This document shows positions 40,214 to 49,963 of a DNA stretch of 64,000 bases, piece after piece; positions within the stretch are counted from its first letter, which is position 1, and the number at the start of each line of letters is the position of its first letter. The translations under genes and the position numbers were made by a program. Origin of the DNA: Streptomyces venezuelae (GTDB taxonomy: Bacteria; Actinomycetota; Actinomycetes; Streptomycetales; Streptomycetaceae); contig NZ_CP029193.1 in assembly GCF_008642355.1 (NCBI RefSeq), positions 4,364,001-4,428,000 of the forward strand, written 5' to 3'. Below the pieces are notes generated by a model that worked only from the letters and a program-made list of their open reading frames with translations, did no database searches and was not told the origin of the DNA.

Positions 40214-41617
40214 TCATGCCGGACCGTTGCCATCCTCGCGTTCCCCACCCGCTACTTCGGCAAGCCTTCGGTGTTCCGCGGCCTTCTTCTCGTAGATGGC
40301 GGCCATCCGATGGTGGTACTCCGGGTCGTCCATCTCGTAGATGTCGGGGACACCGCTGAGGTCGTCGTCGCGCTCCTCGTCCTCCCACAGCTTGCGGTAC
40401 CTGGCGTTGCGCATCTTCAGCAGGATCCCGGAGAACAGCGCCGCGATGAGAGAGCCGGTCAGGACGGCCGCCTTGATCTCATCGGTGAGCAGCGGATCCT
40501 CGGTGAAGGCGAGCTCGCCGATCAGCAGCGAGACGGTGAAGCCGATGCCCGCCAGTGAGGCGACGGCGAACACATCGGGCCAGGCCAGGTCGTCGTTCAG
40601 CTCCGCCTTGGTGAAGCGCGCAGCGAGCCAGGTGCCGCCGAAGATGCCGACGGCCTTGCCGACCACCAGGCCGAGGACCACGCCGAGCGTCTCCGGCTGG
40701 GTGAAGACGTCGCCGAGCGCGCCACCCGTGACCACGACTCCGGCGCTGAACAGGGCGAACAGCGGCACGGCCAGGCCCGCGGAGAGGGGACGTACGAGAT
40801 GTTCGATGTGCTCGCCGGGGGAGTGCTCCTCGCCGGCGTCCTCCTTGTGGCAGCGCAGCATCAGGCCCATGGCGACGCCCGCGATGGTGGCGTGGATGCC
40901 GCTGTTGTACATCAGGCCCCAGATGGCGAGCGCCAGCGGAACGTAGATGTACCAGCCGCGCACCCGCTTCCTGAGCAGCAGCCAGAACACGACGAGGCCG
41001 AGGACGGCGCCGCCGAGCGCGGCGAAGTTGAGGTCGCTGGTGAAGAAGACCGCGATGATCAGGATCGCGAAGAGGTCGTCGACGACGGCGAGGGTGAGCA
41101 GGAAGGCGCGGAGCGCGGACGGCAGCGAGGTGCCGATGACGGCGAGGACCGCGAGCGCGAAGGCGATGTCGGTGGCGGTCGGTACCGCCCAGCCGTCCAG
41201 TGAGCCGCCGCCCGCGGTGTTGGTGAGGAAGTACACGAGCGCGGGCACGGCCATGCCGCAGAGCGCCGCGACGACGGGCAGTGCCGCCGCCCTGGGGTCG
41301 CGCAGGTCGCCCGCGACCAGTTCACGCTTGAGTTCGATGCCGGCCACGAAGAAGAAGACGGCGAGCAGCCCGTCGGCCGCCCAGTGCTGGACGGAGAGGT
41401 TGAGGCCGAGCGAGCCGGGGCCGAGGTGGAAGCTCCGGACGGAGTCGTACGATCCGCCGGCCGTGTTGGCCCAGATCAGCGCGGCGACGGCGGCGACGAG
41501 CAGCAGGACACCACCGACGGTCTCGGCGCGCAGGGCTTCCGCGACGAAGTTCCGCTCGGGGAGGGAAAGGCGTCCGAGCACCTTGCGGTCGTTCTTGCTG
41601 GGGACGGGCGCGGACAC
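40214..41617 (-). CDS. nhaA: Na+/H+ antiporter NhaA
   Basis: 467 residues, GTG start with GGAGG nine bases before. About 12 membrane helices; the paired transport aspartates are in AVVDDLFAILIIAVFFT, with further landmarks FFFVAGIELKRELVAGDLRDP, GWAVPTATDIAFALAVLA and SLAGIGFTVSLLIGELAF. It exchanges Na+ for H+ and helps pH and salt balance. The C-terminus has a charged extension of about 70 residues (YRKLWEDEERDDDLSGVPDIYEMDDPEYHHRM...) that the E. coli protein lacks; it is cytosolic and might be regulatory. Confidence 0.95.
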   Translation of the reverse strand: MSAPVPSKNDRKVLGRLSLPERNFVAEALRAETVGGVLLLVAAVAALIWANTAGGSYDSVRSFHLGPGSLGLNLSVQHWAADGLLAVFFFVAGIELKRELVAGDLRDPRAAALPVVAALCGMAVPALVYFLTNTAGGGSLDGWAVPTATDIAFALAVLAVIGTSLPSALRAFLLTLAVVDDLFAILIIAVFFTSDLNFAALGGAVLGLVVFWLLLRKRVRGWYIYVPLALAIWGLMYNSGIHATIAGVAMGLMLRCHKEDAGEEHSPGEHIEHLVRPLSAGLAVPLFALFSAGVVVTGGALGDVFTQPETLGVVLGLVVGKAVGIFGGTWLAARFTKAELNDDLAWPDVFAVASLAGIGFTVSLLIGELAFTEDPLLTDEIKAAVLTGSLIAALFSGILLKMRNARYRKLWEDEERDDDLSGVPDIYEMDDPEYHHRMAAIYEKKAAEHRRLAEVAGGEREDGNGPA

Positions 41618-41795
41618 GTGAGTCGACCTCCGGTCGGGTAGGCAGGGCTGAGCACATGCCGACCAGACTTCCCGGCGCACCTTGGTACTTCTCGCGCGTC
41701 GTACCGCCGTGTGATCTTGTCGCGACGTTGACGCGTTCCTTAGCTTACCTAACGTACGCCCGGACGAATCCAGTGATCTTCACCTTAAGTGCAAA

Positions 41796-41830
41796 AAGGG
41801 CACCCGGCGCGCTTGGCGCCGGGTGCCCTT
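41796..41830 (-). terminator. Rho-independent terminator downstream of acs
   Basis: AAGGGCACCCGGCGC and GCGCCGGGTGCCCTT form a perfect 15-base-pair stem with a five-base loop. On the minus strand it is followed by a run of T residues, a textbook intrinsic terminator. Confidence 0.93.
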
Positions 41831-41848
41831 GCCGTCTGGCGGAGGGAA

Positions 41849-43807
41849 TCAGTCCTCGCTGGGAGCGGCCGGAAGCTTCGTCTGGATGAGGTCCATCACG
41901 GAGGAGTCGGTGAGCGTGGTGACGTCACCCAGCTCGCGGTTCTCCGCGACGTCCCGCAGCAGACGGCGCATGATCTTGCCGGACCGGGTCTTCGGCAGTT
42001 CGGCCACCGGCAGGACCCGCTTCGGCTTCGCGATCGGGCCGAGCGTGGCGCCCACGTGGTTGCGCAGGTCCGCGACGAGCCCCTCGTCCTCGGCGTTCGC
42101 CGTGCCGCGCAGGATCACGAACGCCACGATGGCCTGGCCCGTCGTCTCGTCCGCCGCGCCCACGACCGCCGCCTCGGCGACCGCCGGGTGCGAGACGAGC
42201 GCCGACTCGACCTCCGTGGTGGAGATGTTGTGGCCGGAGACGAGCATCACGTCGTCCACTCGGCCGAGCAGCCAGATGTCGCCGTCCTCGTCCTTCTTGG
42301 CCCCGTCGCCGGCGAAGTACTTGCCCTCGAAACGCGACCAGTACGTGTCGATGAACCGCTGGTCGTCGCCCCAGATGGTGCGCAGCATCGACGGCCACGG
42401 CTCGGTCAGGACCAGGTAACCGCCGCCGCCGTCCGGCACCTCGTTCGCCTCGTCGTCGACGACGGTGGCGGAGATGCCCGGCAGGGCGCGCTGGGCGCTG
42501 CCCGGCTTGGTCTCGGTCACACCCGGCAGCGGCGAGATCATCATCGCGCCGGTCTCGGTCTGCCACCAGGTGTCCACGATGGGACAGCGGTCGCCGCCGA
42601 TGTTCTTGCGGTACCAGATCCACGCCTCGGGGTTGATCGGCTCACCGACCGACCCGAGCACCCGCAGGCTGCTCAGGTCGAACTTCGCGGGGATGTCGTC
42701 GCCCCACTTCATGAAGGTGCGGATGGCCGTGGGCGCCGTGTAGAGGATGCTGACCTCGTACTTCTGGATGATCTCCCAGAAGCGGCCCTGGTGCGGGGTG
42801 TCGGGGGTGCCCTCGTACATCACCTGCGTCGCACCGTTCGCCAACGGGCCGTACGTGATGTACGAGTGGCCGGTGACCCAGCCGATGTCGGCCGTGCACC
42901 AGTAGACGTCGGTCTCCGGCTTGAGGTCGAAGACGGCGTGGTGGGTGTACGCCGCCTGCGTGAGGTAGCCGCCGGAGGTGTGCAGGATGCCCTTCGGCTT
43001 TCCGGTGGTGCCCGAGGTGTAGAGGATGAAGAGCGGGTGCTCCGCGTCGAAGGCCTCGGGGGTGTGCTCGGCGGACTGCTTCCGCGTGATCTCGTGCCAC
43101 CACACGTCGCGGCCCTCGGTCCACGCCACGTCCTGCTTCGTGCGCTGTACGACGAGGACGTGCCGGACGCCGTCGACGCGGCTCACGGCCTCGTCCACGG
43201 CGGGCTTGAGCGCGGAGGGCTTGCCCCGGCGGTACCCGCCGTCGGAGGTGATGACGACCTTGGCGTCGGCGTCCTTGATGCGGGCGGCGATGGCGTCCGC
43301 GGAGAAGCCGCCGAAGACCACCGAGTGGGCGGCGCCGATGCGGGCGCAGGCCAGCATCGCGACGACCGCCTCGGGGATCATCGGCAGATAGACGGCGACG
43401 CGGTCGCCCTTCTGGACGCCCAGCTCGGTCAGGGCGTTGGCGGCGCGGCCGACCTCGTCCTTCAGCTCGGCGTAGGTGATTGCCCGGCTGTCGCCGGGCT
43501 CACCCTCGAAGTGGATCGCGACGCGGTCGCCGTTGCCCGCCTCCACGTGGCGGTCGACGCAGTTGTACGCGACGTTGAGCTTCCCGTCGGCGAACCACTT
43601 GGCGAACGGCGGGTTCGACCAGTCGAGCGTCTCGGTCGGCTCCGTGGCCCAGGCCAGCCGACGGGCCTGCTCGGCCCAGAAGCCGAGCCGGTCAGCCTTG
43701 GCCTGTTCGTACGCCTCCGCCGTGACGTTGGCGGCGGCCGCCAGCTCCGCCGGCGGCGCGAAGCGACGCTCCTCCTTCAAGAGGTTGGCCAGGCTTTCGT
43801 TGCTCAC
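41849..43807 (-). CDS. acs: Acetyl-CoA synthetase (AMP-forming)
   Basis: 652 residues, GTG start with GGGAGA four bases upstream. Adenylate-forming motifs: [23 protein letters not shown] near residue 265, [10 protein letters not shown] near 415, [34 protein letters not shown] near 510 and [13 protein letters not shown] near 615. The Lys in SGKIMRR is the residue regulated by acetylation in Acs enzymes. It makes acetyl-CoA from acetate, ATP and CoA. Length and all motifs are normal. Confidence 0.97.
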   Translation of the reverse strand: MSNESLANLLKEERRFAPPAELAAAANVTAEAYEQAKADRLGFWAEQARRLAWATEPTETLDWSNPPFAKWFADGKLNVAYNCVDRHVEAGNGDRVAIHFEGEPGDSRAITYAELKDEVGRAANALTELGVQKGDRVAVYLPMIPEAVVAMLACARIGAAHSVVFGGFSADAIAARIKDADAKVVITSDGGYRRGKPSALKPAVDEAVSRVDGVRHVLVVQRTKQDVAWTEGRDVWWHEITRKQSAEHTPEAFDAEHPLFILYTSGTTGKPKGILHTSGGYLTQAAYTHHAVFDLKPETDVYWCTADIGWVTGHSYITYGPLANGATQVMYEGTPDTPHQGRFWEIIQKYEVSILYTAPTAIRTFMKWGDDIPAKFDLSSLRVLGSVGEPINPEAWIWYRKNIGGDRCPIVDTWWQTETGAMMISPLPGVTETKPGSAQRALPGISATVVDDEANEVPDGGGGYLVLTEPWPSMLRTIWGDDQRFIDTYWSRFEGKYFAGDGAKKDEDGDIWLLGRVDDVMLVSGHNISTTEVESALVSHPAVAEAAVVGAADETTGQAIVAFVILRGTANAEDEGLVADLRNHVGATLGPIAKPKRVLPVAELPKTRSGKIMRRLLRDVAENRELGDVTTLTDSSVMDLIQTKLPAAPSED

Positions 43808-43928
43808 GACATCTCCCTTGCGCTGCTTTGCCGGAGGCGACCGTTGTGTCCGAAGCCACAGCTCATCAGACACAACCCGTGGTGACAAGGGTCTGCCGAA
43901 AATTGGTTTAGACCTTTACTCGTGCGTG

Positions 43929-43962
43929 CCCGACGGGTCACCCGGTGGGGTGACCCGTCGGG
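43929..43962 (-). terminator. Terminator downstream of the SulP-carbonic anhydrase gene
   Basis: CCCGACGGGTCACCC and GGGTGACCCGTCGGG form a perfect 15-base-pair stem with a four-base loop, about 55 bases past the stop. Repeats of GCATGC-GCGGGG-type sequence lie between it and the gene. Confidence 0.88.
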
Positions 43963-44015
43963 AGCATGCGGCGGGGTTGCCCGTCGGGATCATGCAGCGG
44001 GGTGGCCCGGAGGGG

Positions 44016-46406
44016 TCACCCGGACGGAGTTCGCTCGACCTCGGCCTGCGCTGTGGGCGCCACCTGGTCGAAGACCTCGTCGGGAAGCGGCTCGGCGCCG
44101 CTGCCCTCCGTCAGCAGATAGGACTGCGCCTCACCGACGTGGAAGTACATACCGTGCAGTTCAAGATCACCTTCGGCAAGTCGGCGCGCCACCGACTCGT
44201 GCGCCCTCAAGTGCTCCAGTTGCTGCACGACATTGGTGAGGCAGAGCTGCTCGACCGCGTCGGCGGGCGCGCGTCCGGCGAGACGTGCCCACGCCCTGTC
44301 CTGCGCGCCCATGCGCTCCAGGCTCGGCAGGCCGTGCCGCAGCCACCGCTTCAGCGGCGTCTGGGCGCCGCCCGGCGGTGTGTTGAGCAGCGCCTGCATG
44401 GCGCCGCACCCGGAGTGCCCGCACACGGTGATGGACCGCACCTTCAGGACATCCACCGCGTACTCGATGGCGGCGCCCACCGAGTCGTCCCCGCTCTCGG
44501 CCCCCGGCAGCGGCACCAGGTTGCCCACATTGCGGACGACGAAGAGGTCACCGGGACCGCTCGACGTGATCATCGACGTGACGACGCGGGAGTCCGCGCA
44601 GGTCAGGAAGAGCTGAGCGGGCTGCTGCCCCTCACGCGCGAGCCGGGCCAGCTCGCCCCGCACATGTGGTGCCGTGTTCCGCTGGAAGGCGCTGATCCCG
44701 CTGGCCAGTTGGTGCCCGCTGGGCCGGCGCCCCTCCTGTCCCTCCTGACGCTCCTCCTGCGGCCGGTCGCAGTGGTGGTTGCGCCACGGCGCCCACGGCC
44801 TGCAACAGGAGTGGGAGGCACCCACCAGCTCGCGGCTCCCCGGCCCCGAGCCCCCGGCGGGCACGGAGATACGGGTCCCGGCGCGGCCGGTGACCTCGAC
44901 GCTGCCGCCGTGCGCGGTGTGCGCGTCCTGCCAGCACTGCAGCGATTCGTACGCGGCGTGGTCCATGAAGGATCCGTCCAACTCCACGATCACGTCGGCC
45001 CCGTGGGGCACCTGGTGCAGTGCTTTGCTGAGGCGCGGCACCGCGAGGAACGTCAACTGGCCGCGCACCCGCACGTGATGGACGCCGTCGTCCTCGCAGT
45101 GGGTGATGCGGGTGCGGGCGAGCCGGTGCAGCGAGACGCCCACGGCGACGGCGACGCCGAGCGCCACGCCTTCGAGGACGCCGAGGAAGACCACGCCGAG
45201 GCTCGTGACGGCGTAGACCACGATCTCGCGGTGTCGCGTGATGGTGCGGATGTGGTTGAGGCTGACCATCTGGATGCCGACGACCATGACGAGCGCGGCA
45301 AGGGCGGCGAGGGGGATCAGTTCCAGGACGGGCACCAGGAGCAGTGAGGCGACCACTACCCAAACGCCGTGCAGCATCGTGGAGTTCCGGCTCACGGCGC
45401 CCGCCCGGATGTTGGCCATGCTGCGCACGGCGACTCCGGCGACGGGGAGCCCGCCGAGTGACCCGGACACGATGTTCGCCGCGCCCTGGCCGAGCAGCTC
45501 GCGGTCGAGGTCGGAGCGGCGCACGCCCGGGTGGAGCTCGGCCTGCCCGGCGATGACCTTGTCGACGGCGACGGCCCCGAGCAGCGACTGCACGCTGCAC
45601 ACCAGCGTGATGGTGAGCACGGCGGCGACGAGGCCGAGCGCGGGCCCTTCCGGCAGCCCGACGAGCGCGTGGCTGCGCCAGGACGGCAGGTCGACCTCGT
45701 CGACCCGCAGCCCGGCCAGCGCGGACACGGCTGTCGCGGCGGCGACGGAGACGAGGGCCGCGGGCAGGACGCGGGTGAAACGCCCGGCCCGCCCGGGAAT
45801 CCGTGGCCAGAGCAGCAGGATCGCCAGGGTGAGCAGGCTGATCGTCAGGGCAGCCAGATGCAGGTCGGCCAGTTGGGCGGGGAGCGCCCGCAGGTTGTCG
45901 AGCACGGCGCTCTGCGGGGTGCCGCCGAGCACGATGTGCAGCTGGGCGACGGCGATGGTGACCCCGATGCCGGTCAGCATGCCGTGGACGACGGCGGGGC
46001 TGACGGCGAGCGCGGTGCGGGCCACGTGCAGGCGGCCGAGCCCGAGTTGGGCGATTCCGGCCATGACCGTGATGGCGCATGTGGTCTGCCAGCCGTACCG
46101 GTGGATGAGGTCGGCTGTGACGACGGTGAGGCCGGCGGCGGGGCCGCTGACCTGCAGCGGTGATCCGCCGAACGCTCCGGCGAGGATGCCGCCGACGGCG
46201 GCGGCGACGAGGCCCGCCTGGAGCGGTGCTCCGGTGGCGAGGGCGATGCCCAGCGACAGCGGCAGGGCGATCAGGAAGACGGCGATCGACGCGGAGAGGT
46301 CGGCACCGGCGATGCGGAACCTCTTGCCGGGTGGCGGGGCGTGGGGGTTGTTGGCGCGAGGCGTGTGAGCCGAGTCAGGGGTGCGAGTGGGGACGCAGGC
46401 AGACAT
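44016..46406 (-). CDS. SulP family anion transporter fused to beta-carbonic anhydrase
   Basis: 796 residues; GGAGACGGG precedes the ATG. Residues about 25-410 are a SulP transporter (FRIAGADLSASIAVFLIALPLSLGIALATGAPLQAGL...), about 430-530 a STAS domain (VELDGSFMDHAAYESLQCW). The last 230 residues are a beta-carbonic anhydrase with zinc site Cys603-x-Asp605-Ser-Arg and His664-x2-Cys667 (HSGCGAM). A Cys/His-rich linker (SHSCCRPWAPWRNHHCD) joins them. Such fusions are thought to take up bicarbonate and interconvert it with CO2 at the inner face. The gene has its own terminator. Confidence 0.93.
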   Translation of the reverse strand: MSACVPTRTPDSAHTPRANNPHAPPPGKRFRIAGADLSASIAVFLIALPLSLGIALATGAPLQAGLVAAAVGGILAGAFGGSPLQVSGPAAGLTVVTADLIHRYGWQTTCAITVMAGIAQLGLGRLHVARTALAVSPAVVHGMLTGIGVTIAVAQLHIVLGGTPQSAVLDNLRALPAQLADLHLAALTISLLTLAILLLWPRIPGRAGRFTRVLPAALVSVAAATAVSALAGLRVDEVDLPSWRSHALVGLPEGPALGLVAAVLTITLVCSVQSLLGAVAVDKVIAGQAELHPGVRRSDLDRELLGQGAANIVSGSLGGLPVAGVAVRSMANIRAGAVSRNSTMLHGVWVVVASLLLVPVLELIPLAALAALVMVVGIQMVSLNHIRTITRHREIVVYAVTSLGVVFLGVLEGVALGVAVAVGVSLHRLARTRITHCEDDGVHHVRVRGQLTFLAVPRLSKALHQVPHGADVIVELDGSFMDHAAYESLQCWQDAHTAHGGSVEVTGRAGTRISVPAGGSGPGSRELVGASHSCCRPWAPWRNHHCDRPQEERQEGQEGRRPSGHQLASGISAFQRNTAPHVRGELARLAREGQQPAQLFLTCADSRVVTSMITSSGPGDLFVVRNVGNLVPLPGAESGDDSVGAAIEYAVDVLKVRSITVCGHSGCGAMQALLNTPPGGAQTPLKRWLRHGLPSLERMGAQDRAWARLAGRAPADAVEQLCLTNVVQQLEHLRAHESVARRLAEGDLELHGMYFHVGEAQSYLLTEGSGAEPLPDEVFDQVAPTAQAEVERTPSG

Positions 46407-46702
46407 GTTTCCCGTCTCCTCCGGGGCAGCGCGGTCGCGGGACAAGGGGTCCTCCGGAGGTCTCCGGAGGGCATTGCGCGGCCGTGGGTCACGGCGTGCA
46501 GCGGCGGGATTTCTCAACTCTCGGTAAACGGATCGTAATCCAGAGTAAAGGTCTGGGACGGATTTTCAGGGCAAATGGTGCAATCGGTCACCCTGATGAG
46601 TGAATAAAGAATTTAATCGGCTCGTCGGAACATCGGATTCCGTATGCCGTGCGAGGTTCGGTCCGAACTGTCCCGACTTGCACGGAAGTAGGTGGGCGGA
46701 AC
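46407..46702. other. Divergent region upstream of SulP fusion and lipoprotein
   Basis: No gene is seen. The stretch 46510-46640 is strikingly AT-rich for this genome (for example GAGTGAATAAAGAATTTAATCGG) and probably holds the promoters. No clear operator was found. Confidence 0.5.
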
Positions 46703-47974
46703 ATGGCCGCCACCCGGAGGATCACCGCGAGCCTGACCGCCCTGGCGGCATGCGGAGCGGCACTGGCCGGCTGCGCCGACGGCAGCACCGGAGCGAAGGA
46801 AGGCGCACAGGGTCCGAAGAAGGGCGCCGGTGCCCACGCCCCCAAGAACGCCGTCCGCCTGATCGGTGACGGCTCCACGGCGTTCACCGGCAAGCAGCCG
46901 CATCTGCCCAGACCCGCCCGCCTGAAGCCGGGCCAGAAGCCCCCGCAGTTCGTCGTCTTCTCCTGGGACGGGGCGGGGGAGGACAGTCAGAAGCTGTTCT
47001 CGCACTTCCGCAAGGTCGCCAAGCGGAACGACGCGACGATGACGTACTTCCTGAGCGGCGTGTACATGCTCCCCGAGGGGAAGCGGAAGCTCTACAAGCC
47101 GCCGCAGCACATGGCGGGCAGCTCGGACATCGGCTTCAACGACCGCAAGGGAATCAAGGACACCGTGGAGCAGCTCCGCGGCGCCTGGCTCGAGGGCAAC
47201 GAGATCGGCACGCACTTCAACGGCCACTTCTGCGGCAAGGGCGGCGGCGTGGGCGAGTGGTCCGTCGAGGACTGGAAGGACGAGATCAATCAGGCGAAGT
47301 CCTTCGTGAAGGCCTGGAAGACCAACACCGGCTCGAAGAAGGCGCAGCCCCTGCCCTTTGACTACGACAAGGAACTGATCGGCGCCCGCACGCCCTGCCT
47401 CGAAGGCCAGAAGAACTTCATGCGGGCCGCCCGCGAACTCGGCTTCCGCTACGACACCAGCGGCGTCAACAACCAGGTCTGGCCCAAGAAGAAGGAAGGG
47501 CTGTGGGACCTGTCGATGCAGCTCGTGCCGGTTCCCGGCCGCAAGTTCGAGACGCTCACCATGGACTACAACTTCATGGTCAACCAGTCCGGTTCGACCT
47601 CGCACGGTGATCCGTCCCAGCACGAGTACTGGGGCGACCAGATGCGGGACGGCCTCCTCCAGGGCTTCGAACGCGCCTACAAGGGCAACCGCGCGCCGCT
47701 GATCATCGGCAACCACTTCGAGTCCTGGAACGGCGGCACGTACATGCGCGCCATCGAGGAGACCATCGAGGCGGTCTGCACCAAGCGCGACGTGCGCTGT
47801 GTCTCCTTCCGGCAGCTCGCGGACTGGCTCGACGCGCAGGACCCGAAGGTCCTCGCGAAGCTGACCGGGCTGCCGGTCGGCAAGGCGCCGAAGGAAGGCT
47901 GGACGGCGTTCCTCTCCGCGCAGCCCGCACCGGCCCCGAAGGGCGTCCCGGGCGCTCCGGCGGAGAAGCGGTAG
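46703..47974 (+). CDS. Lipoprotein with polysaccharide-deacetylase-like fold
   Basis: 423 residues. Lipobox LAGC at residue about 22. The mature part has features of NodB-like deacetylases: FVVFSWDGAGED (motif 1 with Asp), ATMTYFLSGVYMLP, NEIGTHFNGHFCG (H-x3-H type motif 2) and IGARTPCLEGQKNF (motif 3). The typical H(S/T)xxH reads THFNGH here. If metal-bound, it could deacetylate wall glycans or sugars outside the membrane. The first 30 mature residues are Gly/Lys-rich and flexible. The family call is by motif order and moderate. Confidence 0.75.
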   Translation: MAATRRITASLTALAACGAALAGCADGSTGAKEGAQGPKKGAGAHAPKNAVRLIGDGSTAFTGKQPHLPRPARLKPGQKPPQFVVFSWDGAGEDSQKLFSHFRKVAKRNDATMTYFLSGVYMLPEGKRKLYKPPQHMAGSSDIGFNDRKGIKDTVEQLRGAWLEGNEIGTHFNGHFCGKGGGVGEWSVEDWKDEINQAKSFVKAWKTNTGSKKAQPLPFDYDKELIGARTPCLEGQKNFMRAARELGFRYDTSGVNNQVWPKKKEGLWDLSMQLVPVPGRKFETLTMDYNFMVNQSGSTSHGDPSQHEYWGDQMRDGLLQGFERAYKGNRAPLIIGNHFESWNGGTYMRAIEETIEAVCTKRDVRCVSFRQLADWLDAQDPKVLAKLTGLPVGKAPKEGWTAFLSAQPAPAPKGVPGAPAEKR

Positions 47975-48031
47975 CGCCCGGCGTCACGGTCCGGGCCTGG
48001 ATTTCGGGCTTGGATTCCGATCGTTTCCGGG

Positions 48032-48097
48032 CTCAGGCCGTGGCGGTCATGTGCTCGCGGAGCACTCAGGCCGTGGCGGTCATGCGCTCGCGGAGCA
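48032..48097. repeat. 33-base tandem duplication over the CooC-like gene stop
   Basis: Two adjacent 33-base copies differ at one base. The right copy contains the stop and the last codons of the gene at 48066-49046; the left copy repeats the same coding end just beyond the stop. Confidence 0.9.
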
Positions 48098-49046
48098 CGA
48101 AGTCGGGGTCGACCTGGGCGGCCAGGTCCGCTCCCGTCCGTTCGTTGCCCCAACTCTGCGCGTTCTTCAGGTGGAAGTGGACCATCTGGCTGGTGTACCG
48201 CTCCCAGTCCCGGCGTTCGTACGAGGCGTCGACCGCTCCCTGCAGTGCCTGCAGGGAGCGGCGGTTCTCCTCCTCCAGGAGCTCGAAGCGCGGCGGACGC
48301 CCCTTCTCCATGGCGCGCACCCAGTCCGAGTGTCCGACGGTCACCAGGAGGTCGTCCCCGACCTGCTCGCGCAGGAAGTCGACGTCGTCCTGGCCCTGCA
48401 CCTTGTTGCCGACGACCGCGAGGCTCACGCCGAAGTCGCGGGCGTACTCCTTGTACTGGCGGTAGACGGAGACCCCCTTCTTCGTCGGTTCGGCCACCAG
48501 GAACGTCATGTCGAACCGGGTGAACATGCCGGAGGCGAAGGAGTCCGAACCTGCGGTCATGTCCACGACCGCGTACTCGTCGCGGCCGTCGACGAGGTGG
48601 TTCAGGCAGAGCTCCACCGCTCCGGTCTTGGAGTGGTAGCAGGCGACACCGAGGTCGGCTTCGGTGAACTGCCCGGTGACCATCAAACGGACGGTGGCGT
48701 CGTCGAGTTCCACGGTCCGCGCGCACGCGTCGAACACGGGGTTGTCCTCGCGCACCCGCAGAAGCCGCGAGCCCTCGCCGGGCGGCGTCGTCTTGATCAT
48801 CGTGTCCGCCGAGGCGATGCGCGGATTGGAGCCCCGCAGATACTCCTTGATGAGTGGCAGGCGCGCCCCCAGGGCGGGCAGTTCGGCGGCCTCCGCCTCG
48901 TCGAGGCCCAGGGCGGGTCCCAGGTGCTGGTTGATGTCGGCGTCCACCGCGATGACGGGCGCGCCGGTGCCGGCGAGGTGCCGGATGAAGAGCGAGGACA
49001 GCGTGGTCTTGCCGCTGCCGCCCTTCCCTACGAAAGCGATTTTCAT
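48066..49046 (-). CDS. CooC/NifH-like P-loop ATPase
   Basis: 326 residues from MKIAFVGKGGSGKTTLSSLFIRHL; the deviant Walker A KGGSGKTT and the switch VVDMTAGSDSFASG are those of CooC and MinD relatives. DADINQHLGPALGL follows the P-loop. CooC-type proteins load nickel into enzymes; other members act as partners in assembly. There is no CO dehydrogenase or hydrogenase nearby and no Cys pair like the CooC metal site (CxC) is visible. It is divergent from the Fic-like gene by about 100 bases. Function unknown. Confidence 0.88.
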   Translation of the reverse strand: MKIAFVGKGGSGKTTLSSLFIRHLAGTGAPVIAVDADINQHLGPALGLDEAEAAELPALGARLPLIKEYLRGSNPRIASADTMIKTTPPGEGSRLLRVREDNPVFDACARTVELDDATVRLMVTGQFTEADLGVACYHSKTGAVELCLNHLVDGRDEYAVVDMTAGSDSFASGMFTRFDMTFLVAEPTKKGVSVYRQYKEYARDFGVSLAVVGNKVQGQDDVDFLREQVGDDLLVTVGHSDWVRAMEKGRPPRFELLEEENRRSLQALQGAVDASYERRDWERYTSQMVHFHLKNAQSWGNERTGADLAAQVDPDFVLRERMTATA

Positions 49047-49147
49047 AACCACAAAGCGTAGCGGCTCGCTCACCCTGCGTGGGTCGCGCGCGTGAAGAAG
49101 ACCACTCCTTCGTGGAGCGAGGCCCGGAAGTACGTAGGGTCGTACTC

Positions 49148-49963
49148 ATGAGTACGACAGCCGATCCTCTTGCCGCCCTCGGGGCACTTCCCGGCGTGGC
49201 CGACTCCGTGGACTCCGTGCGCAAGGCCGTGGACCGGGTCTACGGACACCGGGTCATGCGGCGCCGCAGCAACGAGATCACCTCGGAGGCCGCGCTGCGC
49301 GGCGCCCGGGGCTCGGCGGCGCTCTCCGGCGCCGACTGGGCGCTCGAAGAGGTGCGTCGGCGTACCGACTTCAGCGGTGACGGCGAGGAGCGCACGGTCG
49401 GCGCGGCGCTGCGACTCACCGCGGAGGCGGGCCAGCTCCTGTCCATCTGGCGGCAGTCGCCGCTGCGGGTCCTGGCGCGCCTCCATCTGGTCGCCGCGGC
49501 CGACTCCGCGGAGGGCGCGGGCCGCCCGCGGCTCGCCGGTGAGCCCGTCGACGAACCGCTGATCGAGCTTCCCGTGCCGGACGCGGACGAGGTGGCGGGC
49601 CGCCTGGAGGGACTTTCACAGCTGATCATCGCGGGCAGCGCGGCGCCGGCGCTGGTGACGGCGGCCGTCGTCCACGGCGAGCTGGCCAGCCTCCGCCCCT
49701 TCGGCTCGTACAACGGTCTGGTGGCGCGCGCGGCCGAACGCATCGTCCTGGTGGGCAGTGGGCTCGACCCGAAGTCGGTCTGCCCGGCCGAGGCGGGCTA
49801 CGGCGAGCTGGGGCGTGCGGCCTACGTGGCGGCTCTCGACGGCTACGCGTCCGGCCGCCCTGAGGGCATGGCGGCCTGGATCGCCCACTGCGGCAAGGCG
49901 GTCGAACTCGGCGTCAGGGAGTCGACGGCGGTTTGTGAGGCGCTGCAGCGCGGGGCGGCGTGA
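49148..49963 (+). CDS. Degenerate Fic-like protein (catalytic His missing)
   Basis: 271 residues. The C-terminal half is helical and includes VVHGELASLRPFGSYNGLVARAAERIVL, which parallels the Fic motif HPF-x-D/E-GNGRxxR. Here the catalytic His is Arg (RPF), the acidic residue is Ser and GNGR is YNGL. It also has no N-terminal antitoxin helix of the usual kind. AMPylation is therefore unlikely; a binding or structural role is more probable. I have seen this type of Streptomyces protein labelled 'oxidoreductase', which the sequence does not support. It is divergent from the CooC-like ATPase. Confidence 0.65.
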   Translation: MSTTADPLAALGALPGVADSVDSVRKAVDRVYGHRVMRRRSNEITSEAALRGARGSAALSGADWALEEVRRRTDFSGDGEERTVGAALRLTAEAGQLLSIWRQSPLRVLARLHLVAAADSAEGAGRPRLAGEPVDEPLIELPVPDADEVAGRLEGLSQLIIAGSAAPALVTAAVVHGELASLRPFGSYNGLVARAAERIVLVGSGLDPKSVCPAEAGYGELGRAAYVAALDGYASGRPEGMAAWIAHCGKAVELGVRESTAVCEALQRGAA

